A stretch of DNA of 64,000 nucleotides from Branchinecta lynchi (GCA_023053575.1 JAKZAP010000016.1:15642030-15706029), one strand, 5' to 3'. Positions 19,900 through 33,133 are shown, numbered from the stretch's first letter. The notes: generated by a model not told the origin, from the letters alone. Translations and numbers: made by a program.

Positions 19900-22180
19900 G
19901 TGGCACTTGAGCTTACTCAAGTGCCATATAGCGATTGTAATTTCTGTCCGTCAGTCGGTCTGTCGGTCCCGGTTTTGCTAGTTCGGGCACTTCCAGATAA
20001 GCTAGGACGATGAAACTTGGCAGGCATATCAGGAACTGGACCAGATTAAATTAGAAATGGTCGCTTCCCCGATCCGACCATCTGGAGGGGAGTGGAGGGA
20101 AGGGGAATCCGGAAAAAATAGGAAAAATGAGATATTTGTAGCTTACGAACGGGTGATCGGATCTTAATGAAACTTGATATATGGAAGGACTTCGTGTCTC
20201 AGACCCTCCATTTTAAATCCAGACTGGATCCGGTGACATTGGGGGGAGTTGGAGGGGGAAACCGGAAATCTTGGAAAACACTTAGAGTGAAGGGATCCGG
20301 ATGAAACTTGGTGGAAAGTACAAGCAAAAGTCCTAGATACGTGACTGATATAACCGGAACGGATCCGCTGACTTTCGGGGAGTTGGGGGGGGGGGGAGAA
20401 GTCCGAATTTGTAGTGATCCCGCGAGTTCCGTGCTTCCTGATGTGCTGGGACGATGGAAATTGACAGGCATGTCTGGGACCCGACCAGATTAAATAGGAA
20501 TTCCCCGATTCGACCATCTGGGGGGGGGGGGAGTGGAGGGAGGGTGAAGCCAAAATTTGAGGTATTTTTAGCTTGCGAACGTGTGATCGGATCTTGATGA
20601 AAGTTGATATTTAGGATGACCTCGTGTCTCAGACATCTCACTTTAAATCCGGGCTGGATCCGATGACACTGGGGGGAGTTGGAGGAGGGAACTGGAAATT
20701 TTGAGAAACGCTTAGAGTGGAGGGATCGGGATGAAACTTGGTGAGAAAAACAAGCACAAGTCCTAGACACGTCATTGACATAACCGGACCGGATCAGGGC
20801 ACTGTGGGGGAGTTGGGGTGGGGGTCCGGATTTCTAGCAATCCCGCGAGTTCGGCATACTTCCTGATGTCCTAAGGCGATGAAACTTGGCAGGTATGTCA
20901 GGGATCCGAACAGATTGACTTGAGAACAGCCGTTTCCCCGGCCCGACCATCGTGGGGGAGTGGGTGGATGGGGAGTCCGGAATCTAGTGGGGTGCATAAC
21001 TTTTTAACGGGTGATTGGATTAGAATGAAACTTGTCTGGTGATCTATCCCCTCGGACGTTCACGTCCGGGTCGGGTCCGATACCTGTGGGGATGGGGGGG
21101 GGGAAAACTCAAGAAACTCTAAAAGCAGAGGGATTGGGACGAAACTTAATGGATGGAACAAGCATTAGGCCTAGATGAAATTGACGGAGCCAGATGGTTT
21201 CGGGGCTCTGTGGGGGGAGTTGCAGGGGGTTTCCTGGAATTCCGGTAGTCGTGAGTTAGAATAGTTCCAGATGTAAAACGACAACGAAACTTTGCAGGCA
21301 TATTAGCGACCCGAATTATCTTGACTTAAGAACCTGACACAACATACCCCCGGAAACTTCCGTTCCTACATCCGAGCATTTTTTGGGGAGCAAGAGAAGA
21401 GAAATATGGAAATTGACTTCTAGAAATTGCAAACGAGTGGTTTGATTCGAGTGAAACCTCATGGGTGATACGAATCGATGGCCTCGACATGTAAAACATG
21501 CGTTCGAACCGTATGCGACCACGAATAGGGGAGTTGGGGGTGGGGGGAGTTTTGACATGCATAAAAAACAAACGGATTTACCGAATGAGATGCAAATTCG
21601 ACAGTGCCGATTTTACGCGGCCTAGATTTGTTGTTTGGCGTCCGGGCCGGATTCGGCCAAGGTAGGGGGGGGGGGGGGGGGTACTGTAAACTTGCAGATA
21701 GGCTATGCTCCAATTTCAGTAAAACTTGATGGACAGGAACAGGGAATTAAGAGATTGGGCCCGAACCGGCTCCGACAACGTTGGTGGGAGGGGGGGGGGG
21801 GTACCGGAACTTTCCAAAAATGCTCAGATTCGAGGGAAACTTGACAGATGGTATAAAAGAAGATGCTTTAGGTGGTCGATTTTTTTTATTCCGAACCAGA
21901 TTCGGCCACGGTAGGTGGAGATAGAATGAGTACCGGAAATCCTGTAGCACGTCTAGGGATCAAACAAATGGATTTATTGGGATGAAAGTTTGAACAGTCA
22001 TGTGCATTTGCTACAGACAATCGAGACGATGCCGGAACAGCTCAGAAATGAGTGAAACTAAATATCCTATTTCTATTTCCGAACCGCATTTTTGGATGGC
22101 GGGTGTATTTTGTGACGTTCTCATCTACTATCTTGTACATCCTACTCGTACAAGTGCCATATGAGCTCGCAGCTCTTGTT
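19900..22180 (+). mobile_element. Family B element, complete copy B6
   Basis: Hairpin TGGCACTTGAG-CTTA-CTCAAGTGCCA begins after a T-tract at 19900, followed by TATAGCGATTGTAATTTCTGTCCGTCAGTCGG. Several G-rich modules follow (G-runs near 20385, 20521, 21665, 21790). It ends AAGTGCCATATGAGCTCGCAGCTCTTGTT. All long frames inside are proline/histidine-rich artefacts of the repeats. Confidence 0.87.
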
Positions 22181-22903
22181 TTCTACTGTCCAGCTTCGGC
22201 GGATATAAACAAATGAAATTAGATGTTTTGCTAGCGCACAACTCTTTTTTTCTGGTTATTGAGACATACACTAGCAATACTTTAGTTGTGCTTTAAGGGT
22301 CCCTCGCTGGAGCCGCCTAATTTTTGTGGCAACACTGCGCCGCGTAGAAGTAGTATCAACTAATGAAGAAACGTGACCAAGTCAATGAAATTTGCATTTT
22401 ATCCGCGCCTTACTGTAAAACTGGTTATTATTGCTATTTCCGTCAACCATGTTTGCCAATTACTATTCAGGTACTACCATACAAGGACAACCCGTTGACA
22501 GTATTGATGGCATACCTAGGTTCATGTTAGAAAAATAGATGGTTGGCGTTTGTGCCTGTAATTTAATGTTCAAGGTTATTTAATATACAAACTTAAATAT
22601 ATCCTTAATCAATTCCGCCGATGAGAGCAAAGCTTGAGCGCAGACGAAAAATAACTTCAACATAACGTCGTCCACTGTTTCCTGACCGAAGATTAAAAAT
22701 TAAGTGTCTTACTTACTATAACAAATTATACCCTCGAACGAATCATAGAATCGGAGCCTTCATCTACTGAAACCAAGGCTGAGTCACAATTAACTATAAT
22801 TAACTATATCAGGAAGAAAAACACAAGTAGACGAAGATGGGAATATCGATAGACTACAGTGACGGATGATACAGTTTCATGACGGATAATAAGGGGACGA
22901 GTG
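22181..22903. other. Unassigned intron DNA
   Basis: No coding region, repeat family or inverted repeat recognised. Confidence 0.4.
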
Positions 22904-23620
22904 GTTTCAACAGATAACACTTAGGATTTTATCTCTCGTGCTTATTAAACGTTACGCAATAAAACGTTATGCATGCGAAGAGCCGAAACACCGCTAAAAA
23001 AAAACAAATCTGCTGACTGTTTTGTCTGTCATCATGATGTCGGAAAAGTCAGCAGAAGCTTTTTCGGCAGTTTCTCAGCTTTTCGGGGCAGTACTTATCA
23101 GAGATGGGCGAATCCGATCCCGAGAGGATTCGAGTTCGAATCTAGGACTAGGTAGCCTACGAATCCGATTCCGAATCGAATCCATCATTTCATGCTGAGG
23201 ATTCGAATCCGGCTTCGAATCCCACCTTAATAAAAATCAAATCATGTACATATGTTATAGTTTGAGGTGACAAAAAATACTGATATACATGGTAATTAGA
23301 TAACTTGACAGATTATTCTGGATGGTTGATGGTGGAGACCGAAAAGATCGATTGCCTAAGCCAACCGTGTGAAAAACGAGAAACGGAAACTAGAAGGATA
23401 TAGACTAGAAATTTGAGCGGATTCGTAAGATTGAGGGTTTGTAATCCGAATCCGAATCCAGCCTGACAAGCAGAATATTCGAATCCGGCCAAGAGGGTGA
23501 ATCCTGGATTTGAGTCCGAATCCGGATTCGCCCATCTCCGGTGCTTATATTACACAACTTTTAATGCATAACGTTTTCAAACTCATAACAGATACAATTT
23601 TAAGTGTTATCTGTTGAAAC
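22904..23620. mobile_element. Foldback element split by a hAT-like MITE
   Basis: GTTTCAACAGATAACACTTA at 22904 is matched by its complement ending at 23620. The arms continue inward with further pairing (AACGTTATGCAT / ATGCATAACGTT). The hAT-like MITE at 23099-23540 was inserted between the arms. Confidence 0.75.
23099..23540. mobile_element. hAT-like MITE (CAGAGATGGGCGAATCCG)
   Basis: Inverted termini CAGAGATGGGCGAATCCG/CGGATTCGCCCATCTCCG. Flanks are GTACTTAT (23091-23098) and GTGCTTAT (23541-23548), an 8-bp target duplication with one later change, as expected for hAT elements. Subterminal GAATCCGA/TTCGAATC motifs occur many times. No transposase. Confidence 0.85.
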
Positions 23621-23823
23621 TGTCCATCTTCGTGTTATATGTATGAAGCTTCTGACAGCGTAAAGATTTGAAATTTTTTTGTGGTGAGAGAATTTGGCCT
23701 CCCTCTGAACCATCCTAATTGTATATTTACAGCAGTACTACCGTCGGTAGGGAAAAAGTAATTTGTAAAATGTGGTATTGCGGATGTTTTGAGCGGGGTA
23801 CTCCAGAAAGTAAGGGAAATGAA

Positions 23824-24359
23824 GTAAAGGCCCATTCACAACTGGTGTTAGCTAAAACTCGGTACCAGCAAGTTTTGGAAATCGCTCTGAGACCGAGAAT
23901 TATCGGGGTTTCGGCCGTTCGCAGTTGATATTGGTGCCTAGTCTCGCACCCAAGTTGAAATCAATTCAACTTTTCAGGGTACTAGCCAATCAGATTATTT
24001 TGGGGAATATTGAGGAATATTCTGATTGGCTAGTTTCGAACCAAGCCCATATATAAAATCACATCCACTCCTTGCTGTCTTGAAAACCGAAAGTGAATTT
24101 AGGTCATTCGGTCTGACGTGGTTCAGCATTAGCCAATCGGAACATTCCTGAGTATTCCCCTAATTAATGTGATTGGCTAGTAGGCTACCCTGAAAAGTAG
24201 AACTGATTACAACTTGGGTGCGAGACTAGCTGGTACCCGAAACTGGCACCAATATCAATTGCGAACGGCAGAAACCCAGATAATTCTTGGTCTCAGAGCG
24301 ATTTCTGGAACTGGCTGGTGCCGAGTATTAGCTAAAACCCGTTGTGAATGGGCCTTTAC
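23824..24359. mobile_element. Foldback MITE with long arms
   Basis: GTAAAGGCCCATTCACAAC at 23824 pairs with its complement ending at 24359. Arms of about 200 bp stay largely complementary inward (e.g. CAGAGCGATTTC / GAAATCGCTCTG; GATTGGCTAG near both inner ends). TA may be the flanking duplication (AAGTA|AAGGCC...GGCCTT|TACAG). No coding capacity. Confidence 0.85.
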
Positions 24360-24731
24360 AGACGCGGGGCCCAATTGTCTTTTTTTTTACGGCGCAAAAT
24401 AGATGAGTCAGCCACAATTCATTAGAGCTAAGTTTCGGCCCTTCTTGGCAAGGGTCCTCTTCAGGCTCAAGCTGGGAAATGAACTTGTCAAATTGTCATA
24501 ATCATTGTGTGCCCGAATTTTTTGACCAGGATTTCATCCCTAATTCTTTGACCAGGATTACCAGGATTGTGTGGTATTGGAAACGACGATATATTATTAC
24601 TAACTAAACTGAAAGTAGCCTTCGTAAGTTTGCAAAAACAATCGATAATGAATGAAGTGCATTTACGCTTAAAGCCGGAGGGGCATGGCTTCAAAAAAGT
24701 AGTTTTACTTTTATGCTGTCAGCACCCCGAA

Positions 24732-25067
24732 TCCCGATGAAAAATTGGCAGCCTGCGTAGTTATGGTAGTAGTACAGAAAAGTTGCATGTAATACTATGT
24801 AATAGCAAAGAATACTATCATTTAATGTTCCTCAGACTGGTCCAATCTTATGTAGTAGCAGTGGCGAAACTAGCCTATCTTTGTGGGGGGGGGGGGGGGG
24901 GCAAGCCCAGATTTTACCGACAAGATCTAACAATTTACCGACAAAAGACGCCGTTGCCGCTGCGCGGCAAAAACGCACATTCCCTGCGAGCGTATCTTAC
25001 ATGTAACAAATCAAATGAGATTCGTACTATTTCCTAGTACTATTCTGAGATAAACTTTTCATCGGGA
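24732..25067. mobile_element. MITE D, copy D4 (interrupted)
   Basis: Termini TCCCGATGAAAAAT and CTTTTCATCGGGA. The first 120 bp and the last 50 bp match D1. The middle (about 24858-25015) is replaced by foreign DNA that starts CAGTGGCGAAACTAG and has a run of G, resembling the end of a hAT-type MITE. Confidence 0.78.
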
Positions 25068-25525
25068 CCATACCACACTGTATACCATATACAGACCAAT
25101 ACCGAATTTAATCATGGGTCCATGTCTTTAAGAAACACCAACCTGTCCATCTATGTTAGGGGAATGTTAATCATAGTAATTCTGTTTTTGTGCCTCAGTT
25201 TTTTTAAATTGGCTTTTATGAGGATCGTAATTACAATCGGATGTTCATAAATTGTTTCGTCATTCGGATAGCCTACACAGAGATTTGAGACAAAGAATTT
25301 ATTTGAACGCCAGTTTACGGTTATTTAATGCAGTTGTTAGAAAAAGAATATGCACTACACTGCTCATAAGGATTCTCATAAGATTTAAAATACGATTCAG
25401 TTACATTAAGAGCCAAACAGTACTGCGCAGGCGGTTTACCGCGACCCTTAATTAATTCACTTCGCCTCGGTCTCCTGTTTCACCTGAAACGGTTTACGGT
25501 AATCCAACTGCGGAGTGGTGAACGC
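25068..25525. other. Unassigned intron DNA
   Basis: Nothing recognised. Confidence 0.4.
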
Positions 25526-25608
25526 AAGGGGCATTGTAATCCTATTTCGAAGACGTCGCGGCTTCGTAAGGGGCATTGTAATCCTATTTCGAAGACGTCG
25601 CGGCTTCC
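25526..25608 (+). repeat. 42-bp direct tandem duplication
   Basis: AAGGGGCATTGTAATCC through GACGTCGCGGCTTC occurs twice head to tail, units starting at 25526 and 25568, essentially identical. This suggests a recent duplication. Confidence 0.85.
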
Positions 25609-25754
25609 AGACCGCTATCAGAGCTGTGCGCGAGAGACTTATAGAGGCGATCTGCCGTTTCGTGTTTACTTTAATATCACGTGTCTAGGGAAAATCTTTC
25701 CGTGTTTTCAGTAAAACGGCAGTTTTTAATGAGATTTTCTAAATGTTTGCATTC

Positions 25755-25935
25755 GAGGTGGGGGGGGGGGAAGGTTTTTGCCAAGGAGGTTTTTGCCAAG
25801 GAGGGGGGGGGGGAGGTTTTTGCCAAGGAGGTTTTGGTACCGGTGCTGGGGTTTGCCGGGGGGGGGGGCGTGGCTTTGGTACCAGAATCGCCGGGGGAGT
25901 TTTTTTTCGCCTAGACCCCCCCCCCCCCACGAGGA
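25755..25935. repeat. Low-complexity G-rich tract
   Basis: GGTTTTTGCCAAGGAGG is repeated three to four times between long G runs, ending in a run of C at about 25917-25928. The open frames here encode glycine- or proline-rich artefacts. Confidence 0.75.
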
Positions 25936-25989
25936 ACCTGGCCAACTATTTAGAATTTCCGGAAGAAGTCCCCAAGTTCTAGTTCTTTA

Positions 25990-26815
25990 ATTTTGTAATT
26001 TTGTTTAGAATTTGTATAGCACTTAACAGAGCGATATAAGCTCGGTTCATTCGAATGCAAATAACGCACTGCTACTATATTTGTAGTGGTCCAACTCCAG
26101 TGCCCGTCGACCAGGAGGCTTGCTCGGCCAAATTCTCAACTTATGAGTATAATACACAATAACTTTTCTCGAACAGGTATGTAGTGTATATCTTCCTGTG
26201 TCCCACGGGTAGTTCTATCATGACATTGAGTTTTGTAGAAGTTAATACGATATCGTATCCGCCTCCAGGGAGGATGATACGAGCCGTATCAACCTCCGCA
26301 TATGTTCATTGAAACTTTTCCTCAACTACAGAAAACTAGAACCTGATCTCCGAGAAATATATAAAGACATCACTTTCAGAAAGAAAAAAAAATAATCACT
26401 AAAATTAATCCAGCAAAAAGACTCTGAAATACATTAGAGAAAAAGTGTTAAAAACTGAAAGAAAATATTGCTTTCCTAGCCAAACACCCTGTGCCATAAT
26501 TTGTTACAATCACATGAATGAAATCACATGAATGAAAATGCAACTTGTCAACTTAAACAGCATTACTTCCAGCTTGCTTCAGCTTATTTCCTCTGCTCTA
26601 CAAAAGGCAGCTTTTGAGCAGACAGTCTTTTTTCTTGATGTTGCTCTGGCTAAGCAGTCCGTTAATAAAAACTTCAGTGTCGCCACTTTTTCTGATTGAA
26701 CCTGGGACTTCTGGCTAGAAAAAACAATGACATTCTGGCACCTACAAAACTTGGTCCTTTTCACCAACTATCAACGAGAAATCTCGCTTTATCATCTTCA
26801 AAATTATACGCCTTA
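25990..26815. other. Unassigned intron DNA
   Basis: No gene or family recognised. Confidence 0.4.
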
Positions 26816-26995
26816 ACTTTTATGTTTCAATTCAATTCAAATCATTTATTTATTTCCTCCAGAAATCGGAGAGTAAAAAACATAGTAAATGCATACATAA
26901 CTGGCCAAAAATATAAAACGACAACTATGACATAACAAGGCCGTATTGCATACAACAGATTAACAGACAAATATCAAAAACAAATTAAAACAAAA
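26816..26995 (-). repeat. Probable LINE 3' tail, minus orientation
   Basis: On the + strand: TTCAATTCAATTCAAATCATTTATTTATTTCCTCC then AGAAATCGGAGAGTAAAAAACATAG. The layout (simple-repeat tail, then a gAGTAa block) resembles the tails at 37829 and 56065. Weak support. Confidence 0.4.
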
Positions 26996-27050
26996 AAAAC
27001 CTATGCGTAATAACTCAACCATCAGCTACAGCCTCAGCGAGGTTGTTATC

Positions 27051-27371
27051 AGTCAACCACAAACCCCTGATTTTTGGATACCCTATGCCAAACGCCGGAT
27101 ATGTCTAGTGTTTGGCATACCCTATGCCTAACGCTGGATACACTATGCCAGGTGCTGGATACTGCAACCCAGTAAAATATTGATGATTTGAGTGAAGCTA
27201 AAAAATCAACCAATCATAACCCCTTTCTGTTGAGGTAGGTCAGGGTTAGGTTACCAACAGGTATCCAGCGTTTGGCATAGGGTATACAACGTTAGGCATA
27301 GGCTATGCTAAATGCTAGATATACCCAACGTTTGGCATAGGGTATCCAAAAATCAGGGATTTGTGGTAGAC
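27051..27371. mobile_element. Foldback MITE J
   Basis: Arms pair from AGTCAACCACAAA(C)CCCTGATTTTTGGATACC inward. TTTGGCATA(G/C)GGTAT(C/A)C units are repeated several times in both arms (27077-27150; 27250-27350), giving a stacked palindrome. About 320 bp, no coding capacity. Confidence 0.82.
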
Positions 27372-27422
27372 TGGTTGTGATGGATTCGAGGAATTTTAGA
27401 AAGAAATTAGCATGTTTTTTTA

Positions 27423-30268
27423 TGGCACTTGAGCTTACTCAAGTGCCATATAGCGATTGTTATTTCTGTCCGTCAGTCGGTCTGTCGGTCTGTCGGTCCC
27501 GGTTTTGCTAGTTCGGGCACTTCCAGATAAGCTAGGACGATGAAACTTGGCAAGCATATCAGGAACTGGACCAGATTAAATTAGAAATTGTCGCTTCCTC
27601 GATCCGACCATCTGGAGGGGAGTGGAGGGAGGGGGAATCCGGAAAAAATAGGAAAAATGAGATATTTTTAGCTTACGAACGGGGGATCGGATCTTAATGA
27701 AACTTAATACATGGAAGGACTTCGTGTCTCAGACCCTCCATTTTAAATCCAGACCGGATCCGGTGACACTGGGGGGAGTTAGAGGGGGAAACCGGAAATC
27801 TTGGAAAACACTTAGAGTGGAGGGATCCGAATGAAACTTGGTGGAAAGTACAAGCAAAAGTCCTAGATACGTGACTGATATAACCGGAACGGATCCGCTC
27901 ACTTTGGGGGAGTTGGGGGGGGGGGGGGAGAAGTCCGAATTTGTAGTGATCCCGCGATTTCCGTGCTTCCTGATGTGCTGGGACGATGGAAATTGACAGG
28001 CATGTCTGGGACCCGACCAGCTTAAATAGGAAATCATCAATTCCCCGATTCGACCATCTGGGGGGGGGGGAGTGGAGGGAGGGTGAAGCCAAAATTTGAT
28101 GTATTTTTAGCTTGCGAACGGGTGATCGGATCTTGATGAAAATTGATATTTAGGATGACCTCGTGTCTCAGACACCTCACTTTAAATCCGGGCCGGATCC
28201 GATGACACTGGGGGGAGTTGGAGGAGGGAACCGGAAATTTTGAGAAACGCTTAAAGTGGAGGGATCGGGATGAAACTTGGTGGGAAAAACAAGCACAGGT
28301 CCTAGAAACGTCATTGACATAACCGGACCGGATCAGGGCACTGTGGGGGAGTTGGGGTGGGGAACCGGAAATCTTGAGAAACGCTTAAAGTGGAGGGATC
28401 GGGATGAAACTTGGTGGGAAAAACAAGCACAGGTCCTAGACACGTCATTGACATAACCGGACCGGATCAGGGCACTGTGGGGGAGTTGGGATGGGGGTCC
28501 GGATTTCCAGCGATCCCGCGAGTTCGGCATACTTCCTGGTGTCCTAGGGCGATGAAACTTGGCAGGTATGTCAAGGATCCGAACAGATTGACTTGAGAAC
28601 AGCCGTTTCCCCGACCCGACCATCGTGGGGGGAGTCGGTGGATGGGGAGTCCGGAATCTAGTGGCGTGCATAACTTTTGAACGGGTGATCGGATCTTGAT
28701 GAAAATTGATATTTAGGATGACCTCGTGTCTCAGACACCTCACTTTAAATCCGGGCCGGAACCGATGACACTGGGGGGAGTTGGAGGAGGGAACCGGAAA
28801 TTTTGAGAAACGCTTAAAGTGGAAGGGATCGGGATGAAACTTGGTGGGAAAAACAACCACAGGTCCTAGAAACGTCATTGACATAACCGGACCGGATCAG
28901 GGCACTGTGGGGGAGTTGGGATGGGGGTCCGGATTTCTAGCGATCCCGCGAGTTCGGCATACTTCCTGGTGTCCTAGGGCGATGAAACTTGGCAGGTATG
29001 TCAGGGATCCGAACAGATTGACTTGAGAACAGCCGTTTCCCCGACCCGACCATCGTGGGGGGAGTGGGTGGATGGGGAGTCCGGAATCTAGTGGCGTGCA
29101 TAACTTTTGAACGGGTGATCGGATTTGAATGAAACTTGTCTGGTGAGCTATCGCCTCGGACGTTCAGTGTCACGTCCGAGTCGGGTCCGATACCTGTGGG
29201 GATGGGGGGGGGGGGTGGAAAACTCAAGAAACTCTAAAAGTAGAGGGATTGGGACGAAACTTAATGGATGGAACAAGCATTAGGCCTAGATGAAATTGAC
29301 GGAGCCAGATGGTTTCGGGGCTCTGTGGGGGGAGTTGGAGGGGGTTTCCTGGAATTCCGGTAGTCGTGAGTTAGAATAGTTCCAGATGTAAAACGACAAC
29401 GAAACTTTGCAGGCATATTAGCGACCCGAATTATCTTGACTTAAAAATCTGACACAACATACCCCCGGAAACTTCCGTTCCTAGATCCGAGCATTTTTGG
29501 GGGAGCAAGAGAAGAGAAATATGGACTTCTATAAATTGCGAACGAGTGGTCTGATTCGAGTGAAACTTCATGGGTGATACGAATCGATGGCCTCGACATG
29601 TAAAACATGCGTTCGAACCATATGCGACCACGATTAGGGGAATTGGGGGTGGGGGGACTTTTGACATGCACAAAAACCAAACGGATGGACCGAATGAGAT
29701 GCAATTCGACAGTACCGAGTTTATGCGGCCTAGATTTGTTATTTGGCGTCTGGGCCGGATTCGGCCAAGGTAGGGGGGGGGGGGTACTGGAAACTTGCAG
29801 ATAGGCTATGCTCCAATTTCAGTCAAACTTGATGAGGGAATTAAGAGATTGGGCCCGAACCGGCTCCGAAAACGTTGGTGGGAAGGGGGGGGGGGTACCG
29901 GAACTTTCCAAAAATGCTCAGATTCGAGTGAAACTTGGTAGATGGTATAAACGAAGATGCTTTAGGTGGTCGATTTTTTTTTATTCCGAACCAGATTCGG
30001 CCACGGTAGGTGGAAATAGAGTGAGTACCGGAAATCGTGTAGCACGTCTAGGGATCAAACAAATGGATTTATTGGGATGAAAGTTTGAACAGTCATGTGC
30101 ATTTGCAATCGAGACGATGCCGGAACTGCTCAGAAATGAGTGAAACTAAATATCCTATTTCTATTTCCGAACCGCCTTTTTGGATGGCGGGTGTATTTTG
30201 TGACGTTTTCATCTACTTTCTTGTACAGCCTACTCGTACAAGTGCCATATGAGCTCGTAGCTCTTGTT
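27423..30268 (+). mobile_element. Family B element, longest copy B7
   Basis: Hairpin TGGCACTTGAG-CTTA-CTCAAGTGCCA follows a T-tract at 27423, then TATAGCGATTG and CTGTCCGTCAGTCGGTCTGTCGG. It contains more internal modules than B6. The GGATGAAACTTGGTGGGAAAAACAA(G/C)CACAGG unit occurs three times (about 28268, 28403, 28833) through local duplication. It ends AAGTGCCATATGAGCTCGTAGCTCTTGTT at 30268. No coding capacity. Confidence 0.87.
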
Positions 30269-32660
30269 TTGTATGATATCTATTGGGTTTTTTAATCGAC
30301 AAGTCTCCATCATAAAATAATTTGACAAAGATATTTAGCAATGTTGAAGAAGGTAGTTTTGATGTGAGAGTATTACTCGATGTGAAAAAAGGAAGTAAAG
30401 GAGAGAAAAGAAGGGCCTGAGGGAAGAGCAACAGTATTAAAACCTTTTCCCAGAGATCGGCGAGACAGATAATCGCGAAGTGATATTACTGACCCAAAGC
30501 TTACTGCAATCCTACATTTAAATGCTTTCGAAACTGAAGCACGGCACAGTGAAAGTGTGGGGCCATATGGCACTCCAAGGTGTACTCCAAAATGTAACGG
30601 TTTTAAAATTGAATTATTAATACAAATTGAAACTAAATTATTTATTATATCATTCGGCCTAGGGCCCAGAACTAGTAACGGACATTTTTCTGGTCGAAAA
30701 AGAAGGCCATGGTCAGAAAAAACTTTAACAAGAAAATTTACATTAGCTTGGAGGGATTTTACCGATCTACTCAGAAAGAGTAAATCATCTGCATATGCTA
30801 TCCAAGATACTAATCCAAGAGAATGCTGCCTTGCCTTAAACCCCTTTTTAGAACTATGTTAAATCCACTGTAACTATTTTTCCACTTTATTCTCGGACGA
30901 GAAGAACTATACCATTTTCTTAGGATTAAATACTATAGGTATAGGGATATTATTTTTAAGTATTGCAGCGCGTACAAGCTTACAAAGTCAAGATTCCACA
31001 AGGACGTTTTTAAGTGGGGTTTTGGCAACAGAATTGTTGATCCTTGGATCAGCCTTACCGAAGATGCGGTTAATGCTGAATCGATCAATAGTTTTAAGTG
31101 CATTGTTGATGAGATTTTTAACTCTGATCAGTTCAATTACTCAAATTTTCTTAGAGTTATTTAGAGGCGAAAGCCTTTTCTCTTGCTTTGTATTATTATT
31201 ATTATTATTAATAGCCCACGAATGAATAACAGAATCGTACGCAGCAGCAAAATCTAGTGCCAAAGCATAAACCTTCTCTCTTGTCCCTGGAACTACAAAA
31301 AGAAACAATACGAGCAAGGAGGGTGTGGGCTATATCCATACTTAAATGCTTCCGAAATCCAATTTGATTTAGCACTTGATTACAAGACTCAAAATATTTT
31401 AGGAGAATGATCTCAAAAAGTTTACTTATTTGACAAGAAACCGTAATTGGTCGAAAACTACCACACTGTTCAAGATTACCTCCTTTCTTTGGGATTGGCG
31501 AGGTTGTAGCTCTCGAAAAACTAGTAGGAAGCAGACCAGAAGAGAGAATAGTAGAAAAAAGTGTAGACAATAGAAGTGTTACATTTGAAGAGGCCCATTT
31601 GATGTGGTTTGAGTAGAGTCCGTCATGGTCACATGAATGCTTACTTTTAAGTAGTTTCATCCCGTTTTTTACTTCTTCTTCAGTAATTTCAATTTTACAA
31701 ACTAACCTTGGCTTTGACAGCTCTTCATCCAACTCACGATCAGGTCGGTCATGGGCTTGGTTATGTTGCACCGAAAAACTACTATTAAAATGAGAAACCC
31801 AATCTTCAATTTTTAAAGAACTTTTAATTTCTGAATTAGTTATTTTACTTTTAACAAACTTCCATAAGGTCTCCCGTAATTTTAGCTCCGATCTCATCCC
31901 GAATAACTTCGTTGTGAAATCTTAATTCGGACCTGAAAAGTGACTTGGTTGACTTCATATTAACAAAAAAAAGGTCCAAATCGGGGCCTTCCTGCAGATC
32001 TCCACTGCTGAAAAGCAATAGTCGCCTTCTTTTCGCTTTGTACTAAAAACATGATTCAGACTCCATGCAAAAATACGAGAACCGGGCGGAAAACAGTAGT
32101 TTCAAAAGTTTTTTTAGACCCTGTTTTTAAACTATTTACAATTTCTTGATAAAAAATATCCATAGCAATTTGATCAAAATTCGAATGATGATTTACAATT
32201 ATTTGAGATAAAAGCTTATTCATCATGGTAAATGGGTATATTTTCTTTGTCCCATTTAAGACTTCGTACAATTTGACTAGAATGCGGTGAGTAATTAAAA
32301 TAGGTAAATCTTGAATAACAATACTAAAAGAAAGATAAAGATGGTCACTTATCGGTATATCAGAACCAACATGCACCTTGTATGAAACAATTGTTGAATC
32401 TGAAGCTACAACGTGGTCCAGATCCGGTACTGAACATGAGTTATTCACATACGTTCCAGATGAAGATTTCTCTACAAGATGGTACGCCGGGAGTAAAGAA
32501 AGTAATGCTGACGCCCGAATATCAGAACCATTCAGATAGCAGTTAAAATCGCTACAAATCTCATTGTTGCATTTACTGGTAAGGAACCAGTCGCAGAGTT
32601 CTTCATCGCTTTGTCGAAGAAACGAAACTGTATGACAAATGACAGAGTTCTGCAACCGGT
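30269..32660 (-). pseudogene. LINE with endonuclease and RT (LINE 2), minus strand
   Basis: A degenerate non-LTR retrotransposon on the minus strand. Endonuclease part (32655-32056): SDFNCYLNGSD (GDFN-like), VPDLDHVVASD and SDIPISDHLYLSF, the last matching the SDH motif. RT part (31897-31208): PIPKKGGNLEQCGSFRPITVS block, then QIGFRKHLS. After a frame shift come the palm motif A ALDFAAAYDSVIH (about 31265-31225) and, at about 30800-30770, AYADDLLFLS with the catalytic YADD. Stops and shifts, plus a TTA microsatellite at about 31188-31212 after motif A, show it is dead. The 3' end lies near the end of family B copy B7. Confidence 0.85.
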
Positions 32661-32924
32661 TTAAGGTTAGATTACTTCTATCTCTCTAAGAGACCGCATT
32701 GATAAGTTCTATCTATCGAGCCTGTCGCTAGACTAGTATCTGCTTCGACACAGATGAAAAAGATGGTGTATGATAAGGATTGTATTGTTATACAAAAATT
32801 CCCTACAAAAGTAGCAAATCAGTAGGCTACTACCAAGCAAAGAAGATTGAGTAGGCTACTTCCTAAACAAAAATTCCATTCGAAAAAGTTATAGTAGTTA
32901 ACATACCTCCATCTCGGTTCATAT

Positions 32925-33045
32925 CAGAATAACAACCTCGATTTCCATTTCGCCTTCTTTCCGGATAGGTTATTTTTAATGACCGTCTCGGTGTTATCTT
33001 CCGATATCAACCTTGATGTCTGAAGTTAACCTTTAATATTTTGTA
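32925..33045 (-). repeat. Dispersed repeat shared with 35711-35815
   Basis: CAACCTCGATTTCC...ACCGTCTCGGTGTT...ATATCAACCTTGATGTCTGAAGTTAACCTTTA is the inverse of AAGGTTAACTTCAGACACCGAGGTTGATAT...AACACCGAGATGGTCAT at 35711-35815. Part of the G/S family context. Confidence 0.6.
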
Positions 33046-33133
33046 TAAATCTGTAATTTAATAAATTTTAAGGCGACAGACACAAATATATCTAATATTA
33101 AAACCAAAACTAATTGCTGTGAAATTCCAACAG

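Noticed and set aside
25681..25990. Glycine- and proline-rich open frames resembling a structural protein
   Set aside because: The tract is low-complexity DNA with homopolymer runs; all frames are open because stops are rare in G/C runs.
27694..29227. Long proline/serine-rich open frames (up to 183 codons) on the minus strand
   Set aside because: They follow the G-rich modules of family B copy B7 and recur, with changes, in copies B1, B3 and B6. No start context, splice sites or family match.
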